Source: Haliea sp041746975
GTDB lineage: Bacteria > Pseudomonadota > Gammaproteobacteria > Pseudomonadales > Halieaceae
Direction: 5' to 3'
Assembly (NCBI GenBank): GCA_041746975.1
Contig: JBGTGB010000011.1
Location: forward strand, 1-13,625
DNA length: 13,625 nt
Shown here piece by piece: positions 1 to 6,610 of this stretch; positions within the stretch are counted from its first letter, which is position 1; each line of letters opens with the position of its first letter. Under the pieces are notes generated by a model. It ran no database searches. It was not told the origin of the DNA and saw only the letters and a program-made list of their open reading frames with translations. A program made the position numbers and the translations under genes.

Positions 1-433
1 TGCGCTTCGCCGCCAGTTCGAACAATCGCGCCAGCTTCTTGCCATTGGTGGCATCCATGGAGCCGGCGCGGACTGTGAAATCATGGCCGTAAATGGCGAC
101 ATCGCGGCCGTTGACCTTGATCAGGGCTGTCACCAGAGAAGCACCGTCGAGATTCGGTCCCCAGTTCTGGTACAGGACCGTGGGCGCTGCATCTGCCAGA
201 TAGTCAATGCGCTCCCATATTGTCATCCGGTTTTTCTGGTGCTGGCGCTGGGTGTTGCGCACCCCCGCAGCGCGTAGCGGACGCTGCTGCAGTTCCCAGC
301 CGGCCTTCAAGGCTTTTTCATACAGGCCCGGTTCCGAGGCCAGCTGGCCGGGCACCTTGAACTCCTGTTCATCAACAGTGGCGAAGGGGTTATCCAGAGA
401 GGCAATCAGGTCGGTCTCAGTGCTTGTTTTCAT
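1..433 (-). CDS. Acyl-CoA carboxylase, carboxyltransferase (beta) subunit, N-terminal part
   Basis: Only the first 144 residues are in the window; the gene runs off the left edge. The translation begins MKTSTETDL and contains RMTIWERIDYLAD (about residues 69-81), QNWGPNLDGASLVTALI and DVAIYGHDFTVRAGSMDATN. This is the N-terminal crotonase-like region of biotin-dependent carboxyltransferases and glutaconyl-CoA decarboxylase alpha-type subunits. Such proteins move a carboxyl group between carboxybiotin and an acyl-CoA; a biotin carboxylase partner would be expected nearby but is not visible. The chosen ATG (431-433) has GGA seven bases upstream. An in-frame ATG four codons earlier (443-445) is possible but has a poorer ribosome site. 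The gene is divergent from pabB. The acyl-CoA substrate (acetyl, propionyl, branched or other) cannot be decided from this fragment. Confidence 0.75.
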   Translation of the reverse strand, partial: MKTSTETDLIASLDNPFATVDEQEFKVPGQLASEPGLYEKALKAGWELQQRPLRAAGVRNTQRQHQKNRMTIWERIDYLADAAPTVLYQNWGPNLDGASLVTALIKVNGRDVAIYGHDFTVRAGSMDATNGKKLARLFELAAKR

Positions 434-750
434 TCTGGTATCCATGCTGGTGCAATGCCGGTTCCTGAAGAGCCGGCCACTGCCTCTACTTTCTGTCCAG
501 GTTCCCGGGTTTACTTGGGACGTTGGCCGGGCTTACGATGGTACCCCGGCTCAAATTCGGCGCACCACATTAATTCCAAGGCGTGGGAATGTCAATTTAA
601 CGGCCAGCTAACGCGACAGCGAAAGATACCGCATATGCCCTGCCCTGCCCCCTCCCACATGACGTATTGCGTAGTTAATCGCCACTTCATTTACGCAAAT
701 ACTCAGCGTCAACATGGTGTGGAAGCGGCCACCGGCTGCGGTGAACGCGG
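434..750. other. Divergent intergenic region upstream of the carboxyltransferase gene and pabB
   Basis: About 317 bases without a convincing gene; the short reading frames here have no recognisable protein character. It holds the - strand promoter candidate at 567-595. It also holds a 7-bp perfect inverted repeat TTGCGTA / TACGCAA at 667-673 and 692-698 with an 18-base spacer, about 50 bases before pabB. The left half, TTGCGT, could double as a weak -35 for pabB, but no good -10 follows at the right distance. No terminator or RNA gene was recognised. Confidence 0.5.
567..595 (-). promoter_or_regulatory. Candidate sigma-70 promoter of the carboxyltransferase gene
   Basis: Read on the - strand there is a perfect -35 hexamer TTGACA (590-595), a 17-bp spacer and a weak -10 TAATGT (567-572), about 120 bases before the start codon. 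An inverted repeat ATTCC-N8-GGAAT (573-590) fills the spacer and touches the -35. It could be an operator for a repressor, but only five base pairs match, so this is a guess. Confidence 0.35.
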
Positions 751-2118
751 ATGAACCTGCACCTTGATGAGCTCGGCTGGCAGCCCGACAGCGCACGCCT
801 GTTTGCCACCCTGCGCGACCTCCCGTTTCCGGTCTGGCTGGATAGCGCCCAGCCCTGGGCCGGCAATGGCCGCTACGACATTCTGGTGGCGGCGCCGAAC
901 GCCGACACGCCTGACGCACCGGATGCCGAAGCGCCCGCAGGCGCATGGCGCAGCTACTTCGACAGCCTGGCCCAGTACCATCGCGAAAGCTACGCCGGTA
1001 TCCCTCCAGCGGGGCAGCGCCTGCCTTTCTGCGGTGGCCTGCTGGGCTACCTGGGCTATGAACCCGGCAACGCCCTGCACGGTGTGAAACATTCGCAAGC
1101 GGCTGCGGCAATAACGCCCGCAGCGCATATTGGCGCCTACGACTGGTGCCTGATTCAGGACCATCTGCTGCGGCGCTCTGTGCTGGTATCCCTGCCCTGG
1201 GTGAGCCCGACTACCCGCCGGGCGCTGCGCCTGCGACTGGAATCAGCGAAGGGACCAGCAACCGACACCGACGGCTTCAGGCTGCTTGGCAGCTTTGCGC
1301 CGAGCATCAGTCGCGATGACTACCGTGCAGCCTTTGCCCGCATCCAGGACTACATCCGGGCCGGAGACTGCTACCAGGTCAACCTGACGCAGCGCTTCGA
1401 GGCGCCGTTCAGCGGAGATCCCTTCCAAGCCTACCAGGTACTGCGCGAAGTCGCGGCGGCCCCATTCTCCGGCTACCTGCAGCTGGCCGAGCAGCAGGCG
1501 CTGTTATGCCTCTCCCCGGAAAGATTCCTCTCCCTGCAGGGGCAGCAGGTTGAAACCCGTCCCATCAAGGGTACCCGACCGCGCTTCGCCGATGCGGATC
1601 GCGACCTGCGCAGCGCCCGCGAGCTGCGCGACAGCCCCAAGGATCGCGCGGAAAACCTGATGATCGTCGACCTCCTGCGCAACGATCTTGGTCGCAGCTG
1701 CGTACCCGGCAGCATCCACGTCGACCAGCTGTTTGCCCTGGAAACCTACCCGACCGTCCACCACCTGGTCAGCACCATTCGCGGCGAGCTCGCTCCCGAC
1801 CGCGGCCCCCTGGACCTGCTGCGCGACAGCTTCCCCGGCGGCTCCATCACCGGAGCCCCCAAACGCCGCGCCATGCAGATCATCGCCGAGCTAGAACCCC
1901 ACAGCCGCGAAGCCTACTGCGGCTCGCTCCTATACATCAGTGCCGATGGCCACATGGACAGCAATATCGCTATTCGCAGCCTGCTCGCCAGTGGCGGTAG
2001 TCTGCGCTGTTGGGGGGGTGGGGGTATTGTGGCGGATTCGGAGGTGGATCAGGAGTATCAGGAGACTTACGACAAGGTGGGGCGGTTTCTCAGCACTTTG
2101 GAGCAGCGGTTCAGGTAG
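751..2118 (+). CDS. pabB: Aminodeoxychorismate synthase component I (PabB)
   Basis: This 455-residue protein has the full anthranilate-synthase-I fold. With glutamine-derived ammonia from PabA it turns chorismate into 4-amino-4-deoxychorismate, the first step to para-aminobenzoate and folate, in the cytoplasm. The deciding motif is PIKGT with lysine at residue 273; this lysine marks PabB-type enzymes, whereas TrpE has PIAGT. Other conserved blocks are GDCYQVNLTQRF (about 207-218), IVDLLRNDLGR (about 305-315), FPGGSITGAPKRR (361-373) and the C-terminal GGGIVADSEVDQEYQETYDKV, which includes the catalytic and metal-binding acidic residues. The start ATG has GGTGA six bases upstream. No pabA or pabC is in the window. 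A G7-T-G5 tract lies in the 3' part (2012-2024), and codon use shifts after it. The gene converges on thrH. Confidence 0.95.
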   Translation: MNLHLDELGWQPDSARLFATLRDLPFPVWLDSAQPWAGNGRYDILVAAPNADTPDAPDAEAPAGAWRSYFDSLAQYHRESYAGIPPAGQRLPFCGGLLGYLGYEPGNALHGVKHSQAAAAITPAAHIGAYDWCLIQDHLLRRSVLVSLPWVSPTTRRALRLRLESAKGPATDTDGFRLLGSFAPSISRDDYRAAFARIQDYIRAGDCYQVNLTQRFEAPFSGDPFQAYQVLREVAAAPFSGYLQLAEQQALLCLSPERFLSLQGQQVETRPIKGTRPRFADADRDLRSARELRDSPKDRAENLMIVDLLRNDLGRSCVPGSIHVDQLFALETYPTVHHLVSTIRGELAPDRGPLDLLRDSFPGGSITGAPKRRAMQIIAELEPHSREAYCGSLLYISADGHMDSNIAIRSLLASGGSLRCWGGGGIVADSEVDQEYQETYDKVGRFLSTLEQRFR

Positions 2119-2197
2119 TTGCGGGTTCGGACCTTAGTAAAGTCTGTTCCATGAGGATTTTTGGAAAGTTCGCAATTGTGACTACGGTCAGGAGCGC

Positions 2198-2299
2198 CCT
2201 GTGGGTGAGGGCCTTGCGGGACTCGCCGCAAGTACATCCATGTAGGCTCGTATCGCGCATCCATGCGCTCAACGGTCCCGCAAAGCCCTCACCCACAGG
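2198..2299 (+). repeat. Structured repeat, copy 1 (long stem-loop with two inner hairpins)
   Basis: A 25-base left arm (2198-2222) pairs with a right arm (2275-2299) with one mismatch, closing a 52-base core (2223-2274). The core carries hairpin A, TACATCCATGTA (2233-2244), then GGCTCG (2245-2250), then hairpin B, GCGCATCCATGCGC (2255-2268). The core matches copy 2, read on the opposite strand, at 38 of 52 positions without gaps. The inner part of the arm, ending GCGGGAC, is also shared, but the outer arm sequence is private to this copy. It resembles an intergenic palindromic repeat of the REP/BIME kind; the GTAG just before GGCTCG recalls the REP foot motif, but that link is speculative. 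Confidence 0.85.
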
Positions 2300-2402
2300 C
2301 CACCCTCCAGCACCGAGTACATCGAACCTGAAAACAAACCGTGGCCCCGAACAATTTACCCGTGACTGCTTCCGGAAAGCCTGAATTCACTCGAGAGGTG
2401 AA

Positions 2403-2512
2403 GCGCTGTCCATGCTGCGGCCTCCCGGGACCGTTGACGGCATGGATGCCGTCACCGAGCCTACACGGACGTATTCACGGCGTGTCCCGGGAGGCCGCAG
2501 GATGGACAGCGC
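2403..2512 (-). repeat. Structured repeat, copy 2 (inverted relative to copy 1)
   Basis: 29-base arms at 2403-2431 and 2484-2512 pair with one mismatch around a 52-base core (2432-2483), the same core length as copy 1. On the - strand the core reads in the same order as copy 1: hairpin A TACGTCCGTGTA (2462-2473), GGCTCG, and hairpin B TGACGGCATCCATGCCGTCA (2435-2454). Relative to copy 1, two adjacent base pairs of hairpin B are swapped on both sides (G-C/C-G to C-G/G-C), and hairpin A changes keep G-U wobble pairing. The inner arm GGCCTCCCGGGAC aligns with GGCCTTGCGGGAC of copy 1; the outer arms differ completely. Confidence 0.85.
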
Positions 2513-2566
2513 ACATCCGAAGCGCCAATTGCACCGCGCCCGTAATCTGGGAGCCAATGCTTCCGT

Positions 2567-3184
2567 TTAGATCGTGAGCGGCCTGTTGCTGGCATCGACG
2601 AATGCCTGTTTCAGCGCCGGAAAGTCATGCACCGCCTGAAACTGCGGAAACTCGTCGATCACATTCTGCGGCGCATGGAACAGGATGCCGACTTCGGCCT
2701 CGCCCAGCATCGTGGTGTCGTTGTAGGAGTCGCCGGCGGCGATGATGCGGTAGTGGAGGCTGTGCAGGGCCTGCACGGAGGCGCGCTTGGGGTCTTTCTG
2801 GCGCAGTTTATAGTCGACCACGCGGCCGCTGGCGTCCACTTCGAGTCGGTGGCAGAACAGGGTTGGCCAGCCGAGCTGGCGCATCAGCGGGGCGGAAAAC
2901 TCGTAGAAGGTATCGGAGAGGATGATTACCTGGAAGCGTTCGCGCAGCCAGTCTAGGAAGTCGGCGGCGCCGGGCAGGGGCTCGAGGGTGGCGATCACTT
3001 CCTGGATGTCGTCGATTCTGAGGCCATGCTGGTCGAGGATGCGCAGGCGCTGTTTCATCAGCACGTCGTAATCGGGAATGTCCCGGGTGGTGGCGCGCAA
3101 TTCGGGGATTCCGGTACGTTCGGCGAAGGCGATCCAGATTTCCGGTACCAGTACGCCTTCAAGGTCCAGGCAAGCCAATTCCAC
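2567..3184 (-). CDS. thrH: Phosphoserine/homoserine phosphotransferase ThrH
   Basis: A 205-residue HAD-superfamily enzyme of exactly the length known for Pseudomonas ThrH. It opens LACLDLEGVLVPEIW: D7 is the nucleophile, and the usual second aspartate is glutamate E9, as in ThrH and SerB-like proteins. HAD motif II is SDT (90-92), the conserved lysine is in QKDPKRAS (K133 likely), and motif III is GDSYNDTTML (151-160). Family knowledge: ThrH hydrolyses phosphoserine and can pass the phosphoryl group to homoserine, linking serine and threonine synthesis. The start codon is GTG (3182-3184), with GGGAG about nine bases upstream. The gene lies 82 bases downstream of cysB on the same strand and converges on pabB. 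Serine feeds cysteine synthesis, so the position beside cysB is sensible. Confidence 0.93.
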   Translation of the reverse strand: MELACLDLEGVLVPEIWIAFAERTGIPELRATTRDIPDYDVLMKQRLRILDQHGLRIDDIQEVIATLEPLPGAADFLDWLRERFQVIILSDTFYEFSAPLMRQLGWPTLFCHRLEVDASGRVVDYKLRQKDPKRASVQALHSLHYRIIAAGDSYNDTTMLGEAEVGILFHAPQNVIDEFPQFQAVHDFPALKQAFVDASNRPLTI

Positions 3185-3266
3185 GTGTCGTTCTCCCAGC
3201 TAGATCAGAAAGCCGCTAAATCTACCCAAGGGCGACGGCAGCCACAAGCGCGGCGCGGCTAAAAAG

Positions 3267-4241
3267 TCAGTAAACGGGAAGTTCGATGTGGGAGAACAGC
3301 TCGTCGAGTTCGGTCTTGCTCGGATGGGAGAAGGCCTCCTGCACGACGTCCCGGGTCAGGTGCGGAGCAAAATCCTCGATAAAGTCGTACATGTAGCCGC
3401 GCAGAAAAGTGCCCCTGCGGCAGCCAATCTTGGTGATGCTGCTGGCAAACAATTTGCTGGCATCCAGCGGTACCAGGTCGGCATCGGCGCGCTCGTCGTA
3501 GGCCATGGCGGCGACAATCCCGATGCCCAGGCCGAGGCGGACATAGGTCTTGATCACGTCCGCATCGGCCGCCGTGAACACCACCCTCGGCACCAGGCCG
3601 CGGGCGACGAAGGCCTCGTCCAGCTTGGAGCGGCCGGTAAAGCCAAACACATAGGTCACGATGGGATGCTCGGCTACGTCCTCCAGGGTCAGCTCGGAAA
3701 GCTGGGTCAGGGGATGGTTGCGAGGCACCAGCACGCAGCGGTTCCAGCGATAGCAGGGCATCATGATCAGGTCGCTGAACAGTTCCAGCGCCTCAGTCGC
3801 GATAGCGAAATCGACGGTGCCGTCGGCTGCCAGCTCGGAAATCTGCATCGGGGTACCCTGGTGCATGTGCAGGGACACGTCGGGATAGCGCTCGATAAAA
3901 GAGCGAATCGTGGCCGGCAGAGCATAGCGGGCCTGGGTGTGGGTCGTGGCAATGGAGAGGCTGCCCTTTTTCTCGTTGGAATATTCCTGGGCGACCTGCT
4001 TGATGCTCTCGACCTTGCGCAGCACCTCGCCAGCCGTCTTCAGAATCGCTTCCCCAGCAGGGGTCACATGAGTCAGGTGCTTGCCACTGCGGGCAAAGAT
4101 CTCGACCCCCAGTTCGTCCTCCAGCAAGCGGATCTGCTTGCTGATACCCGGCTGTGAGGTGTAAAGGCTTTGGGCGGTCGCCGAGACATTGAGTTCGTGG
4201 TGAGCCACTTCCCAGATATAGCGCAGTTGCTGCAGTTTCAT
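3267..4241 (-). CDS. cysB: LysR-family transcriptional regulator CysB
   Basis: At 324 residues from the chosen ATG this matches the usual CysB length. The N-terminal winged helix-turn-helix reads MKLQQLRYIWEV, with TSQPGISKQIRLLEDELG forming the recognition part (about 28-45). The effector-domain segment ATTHTQARYALP puts T100, T102 and Q103 where sulfate/acetylserine ligands lie in enteric CysB. CysB activates sulfate uptake and reduction genes in response to N-acetylserine, and it usually represses itself. A 15-codon extension to an ATG at 4284-4286 is open, but its residues (MPSMRPGSAQG) are not conserved-looking, so the inner start was preferred; GGGAG and AGG lie upstream of it. A candidate promoter sits at 4300-4329. 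Confidence 0.93.
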   Translation of the reverse strand: MKLQQLRYIWEVAHHELNVSATAQSLYTSQPGISKQIRLLEDELGVEIFARSGKHLTHVTPAGEAILKTAGEVLRKVESIKQVAQEYSNEKKGSLSIATTHTQARYALPATIRSFIERYPDVSLHMHQGTPMQISELAADGTVDFAIATEALELFSDLIMMPCYRWNRCVLVPRNHPLTQLSELTLEDVAEHPIVTYVFGFTGRSKLDEAFVARGLVPRVVFTAADADVIKTYVRLGLGIGIVAAMAYDERADADLVPLDASKLFASSITKIGCRRGTFLRGYMYDFIEDFAPHLTRDVVQEAFSHPSKTELDELFSHIELPVY

Positions 4242-4299
4242 CGCCTGGCATACTCCCTGAGCGCTGCCCGGTCTCATGCTGGGCACACAACGCTTATGA

Positions 4300-4329
4300 A
4301 GAATAGTATTTAAGGGGGCAGTTTGCCAA
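4300..4329 (-). promoter_or_regulatory. Candidate cysB promoter
   Basis: On the - strand a -35 TTGGCA (4324-4329, five of six to consensus) is followed after 18 bases by TATTCT (4300-4305). An overlapping TACTAT (4303-4308) at 15 bases is an alternative -10. Initiation would leave a leader of roughly 50-55 bases before the cysB ATG. The gap between cysB and the upstream 5'-nucleotidase gene is only 117 bases, so read-through from the operon above is also possible. Confidence 0.4.
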
Positions 4330-4358
4330 CAGCAATGGAATAACGAATCGAAAGTTTT

Positions 4359-5261
4359 TCAGTTGTTGGCCACCCCATGGGGCACGTGACCGGTGGCGAC
4401 GTGCGGACCGGCCAATTGGCAGTGTGTTTCCTGATCATCGAAGAATACATCGGCCTGGTAGGCACGCAAAAACTCGGTTTTGTTGAGCCCCCCGAGAAAT
4501 ATCGATTCGTCTATGCGGATGTTCCAAGCGCGCAGGGTGCGGATCACCCGTTCGTGGGCCGGCGCCGAGCGGGCGGTCACCAGTGCGGTACGGATCGGCG
4601 CTTCGGTGGCAGGAAACGCCTGCTGCAACCGGTGCAGGGCTGCAAGGAATGGTTTGAAGGGGCCGCCGCTAAGGGGCGTTCTTGCCGCTGCCTGCTCACT
4701 GGCGGTGAACGCCTCCAGACCCTCGGTCTTGTACACCCGCTCGGCCTCGTCGGAAAAGACCACTGCATCACCATCGAAAGCAAACCGGAGCTGGTCCGAA
4801 CTGCTGGTTCCGCCCTTGTTGGACACCAGGGTCGCGGCGGCAACGCCACAGTTGAGGGCGTAGCGCACGTCCTCCGCCTCGTTCGACAGGAACAACTGGC
4901 AGCCGAAGGCGTTAATGTAGCGCCAGGGACTTTCACCGCCACAGAAAGCAGCGCGGCTGATGGGCAATTCAAAATGCTGGATGGAGTTGAACACCCGCAG
5001 GCCGGTATCGGCACTGTTGCGGGATAGCAGCACCACCTCGACCTGCGCGTTGTCACCGAGCAGGGTGTTCAGCCGCAGCAGCTTCTGTACCACCGGGAAC
5101 GCTTCCCCGGGCTGCAGCGGCTCCTCTTCATGGGCTATCTGGTACTCGGAATAGGCCTTGAGACCGTCCTGCTGGAACACGCGATGACTTTCGTCCAGGT
5201 CAAACAGCGCCCGGGAAGAAATCGCAATCACCAGTTTATTGGCGGCGTCTGCGGTAGCCAT
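4359..5261 (-). CDS. Cytosolic 5'-nucleotidase, NT5C1-like
   Basis: The 300-residue protein begins MATADAANKLVIAISSRALFDLDESHRVFQ, the hallmark opening of the 5'-nucleotidase family that includes animal cytosolic 5'-nucleotidase IA/IB. D21 and D23 in FDLDES fit the HAD DxD nucleophile pair. Further matching segments are EEEPLQPGEAFPVVQKLLRLN (about 46-66), EVVLLSRNSADTGLRVFNS, IFLGGLNKTEFL and VFFDDQETHC (acidic motif near 275-276). Family role: dephosphorylation of nucleoside monophosphates such as AMP in the cytoplasm. The upstream frame is open for another 130 codons, but that stretch overlaps the symporter gene and has no family similarity. The true start ATG overlaps the symporter stop by one base (TAATG), implying translational coupling. 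Why a nucleotidase sits with an amino-acid symporter is unclear. Confidence 0.85.
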   Translation of the reverse strand: MATADAANKLVIAISSRALFDLDESHRVFQQDGLKAYSEYQIAHEEEPLQPGEAFPVVQKLLRLNTLLGDNAQVEVVLLSRNSADTGLRVFNSIQHFELPISRAAFCGGESPWRYINAFGCQLFLSNEAEDVRYALNCGVAAATLVSNKGGTSSSDQLRFAFDGDAVVFSDEAERVYKTEGLEAFTASEQAAARTPLSGGPFKPFLAALHRLQQAFPATEAPIRTALVTARSAPAHERVIRTLRAWNIRIDESIFLGGLNKTEFLRAYQADVFFDDQETHCQLAGPHVATGHVPHGVANN

Positions 5262-6592
5262 TAGCTTGCCTCCGCTTTGAAGTATTCCCGGCTGATGCTG
5301 AACACCAGGGGTGCAAGCAGCAGTAGCGCGATCAGGTTGGGAATGGCCATGAAGGCATTGAGTGTATCGGCAATCAGCCACACCAGTTCCAGTTCGATCA
5401 GGGTCCCCACCGGGATCGCGGCCACCCACGCTAGGCGAAACGGGAGGGTGGCACGCACCCCGAACAGGAATACCGCACAGCGCTCTCCGTAGAAAGACCA
5501 GCCGATCATGGTGGTGAACGCGAACAGGCACAGCCCCAGGGTGACCACGTACTGACCACCCGGCATGCCCCCGGCGAAGGCCATGGAGGTCAGGCTGGCA
5601 CCGCTGACGCCGGAGGGCAGCACGTCCATGATCACGATCACCAGACCGGTCATGGTGCATACCACCAGGGTGTCGATGAAGGTGCCGAGCATCGCGATCA
5701 TGCCCTGCTGCACCGGCTGGTTGGTGCGGGCGGCAGCATGGGCAATAGGCGCGCTGCCCAGGCCCGCCTCGTTGGAGAACACCCCGCGGGCAACGCCGAA
5801 GCGGATCGCTGCCCAGACCGTGGCGCCGGCAAAACCACCTGCTGCGGCGGAGCCCGTAAACGCGGCTTCAACAATGGTGGCGACCGCGGCCGGTACCTGA
5901 CTGATGTTCGCCACCAGGACTATAAATCCCATCAGGATATAGCTCAGGGCCATGAACGGAACCAGCCAGCTGGCGACACGGGCGATACGCCGCACCCCAC
6001 CAAGAATCACCGCCGCCACCAGCACCATCAGCACCAGCCCGGTCGCCAGTGGCGGCACTGCAAAGGAATCCTGCAGCACCTGGGACACGGAGTTGGACTG
6101 CACGGTATTGGCAATACCGAAGCCGGCCAGCGTGCCGAAAATGGCAAAGGTCCAGGCCAGCCAGTGCCAGCGCTTGTGCAGGCCATTGCGGATGTAGTAC
6201 ATGGGGCCGCCGCTGTAATTGCCGGCGGCATCCTGTTCCCGGAACCGTACCGCGCAAACCGCTTCGGCGTACTTGGTCGCCATGCCTACCAGGGCGGTGA
6301 TCCACATCCAGAACAGCGCACCCGGGCCGCCCAGTACCAGGGCCGTGGCCACCCCGGCGATATTGCCCGTGCCGATGGTTGCCGAAAGAGAGGTCATCAG
6401 GGCGCTGAACGGCGAGATGTCGCCCTCACCCTGCCCCTCCCTGCCCTTCAGCAGGAGCGCAAACGCGCGTGGGATATTGCGCAAAGTGAGAAAGCGCAGG
6501 CCGATAGTGAGATACAGGCCGGTCCCCAACAGCAGGACCAGCATCACCGGCCCCCAGGCCCAGCTATTGATGGTGGTGATCAGGTCGCTCAT
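5261..6592 (-). CDS. Sodium:alanine symporter (AGCS) family protein
   Basis: This 443-residue, strongly hydrophobic protein has about ten or eleven membrane segments. The family signature is clear: SPFSALMTSLSATIGTGNIAGVATAL (about 60-85), then GGPGALFWMWITALVGMATKYAE and GGPMYYIRNGL. Later come VFSNEAGLGSAPIAHAAA and the C-terminal region FYGERCAVFLFG. AGCS carriers import alanine, glycine or other small amino acids, including D-forms in some cases, with sodium across the inner membrane. The start ATG is preceded by AAGGGGCGGG about ten bases away. It lies 18 bases downstream of the D-cysteine desulfhydrase-like gene and overlaps the nucleotidase gene by one base. D-cysteine or D-alanine as the transported substrate is an inference from this context only. 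Confidence 0.93.
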   Translation of the reverse strand: MSDLITTINSWAWGPVMLVLLLGTGLYLTIGLRFLTLRNIPRAFALLLKGREGQGEGDISPFSALMTSLSATIGTGNIAGVATALVLGGPGALFWMWITALVGMATKYAEAVCAVRFREQDAAGNYSGGPMYYIRNGLHKRWHWLAWTFAIFGTLAGFGIANTVQSNSVSQVLQDSFAVPPLATGLVLMVLVAAVILGGVRRIARVASWLVPFMALSYILMGFIVLVANISQVPAAVATIVEAAFTGSAAAGGFAGATVWAAIRFGVARGVFSNEAGLGSAPIAHAAARTNQPVQQGMIAMLGTFIDTLVVCTMTGLVIVIMDVLPSGVSGASLTSMAFAGGMPGGQYVVTLGLCLFAFTTMIGWSFYGERCAVFLFGVRATLPFRLAWVAAIPVGTLIELELVWLIADTLNAFMAIPNLIALLLLAPLVFSISREYFKAEAS

Positions 6593-6610
6593 TGATGCCC
6601 GCCCCTTGCT

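Larger units (their letters stand above)
2119..2566. other. pabB/thrH convergent intergenic region with two structured repeats
   Basis: This 448-base gap contains no convincing gene. The open frames crossing it run through the repeats and have no family character. Its main content is the two long stem-loop elements at 2198-2299 and 2403-2512. The 103 bases between them and the flanks (2119-2197, 2513-2566) show nothing recognisable. Because both neighbouring genes point into the gap, the hairpins may also stop transcription from either side, although no U-tract follows them. Confidence 0.7.

Noticed and set aside
608..1164. Two - strand reading frames of 150-170 codons
   Set aside because: They overlap the 5' half of pabB in antisense and show no protein signature; their starts lie inside pabB coding sequence.
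2198..2512. The stem-loops as integron attC sites or a CRISPR array
   Set aside because: There are only two copies in opposite orientation, with no GTTRRRY-type core sites, regular spacers or nearby integrase or cas genes.
2341..2577. A 78-codon + strand frame after pabB
   Set aside because: Most of it is the second structured repeat, and it runs into the 3' end of thrH; it looks non-coding.
3288..4157. A 289-codon + strand reading frame
   Set aside because: It is antisense to cysB, whose domains and catalytic-pocket residues are clear; the + frame has a biased, unstructured composition.
5262..5660. N-terminal extension of the 5'-nucleotidase frame
   Set aside because: The extension overlaps the symporter gene in another frame; family similarity begins only at the ATG at 5259-5261, which is coupled to the symporter stop.
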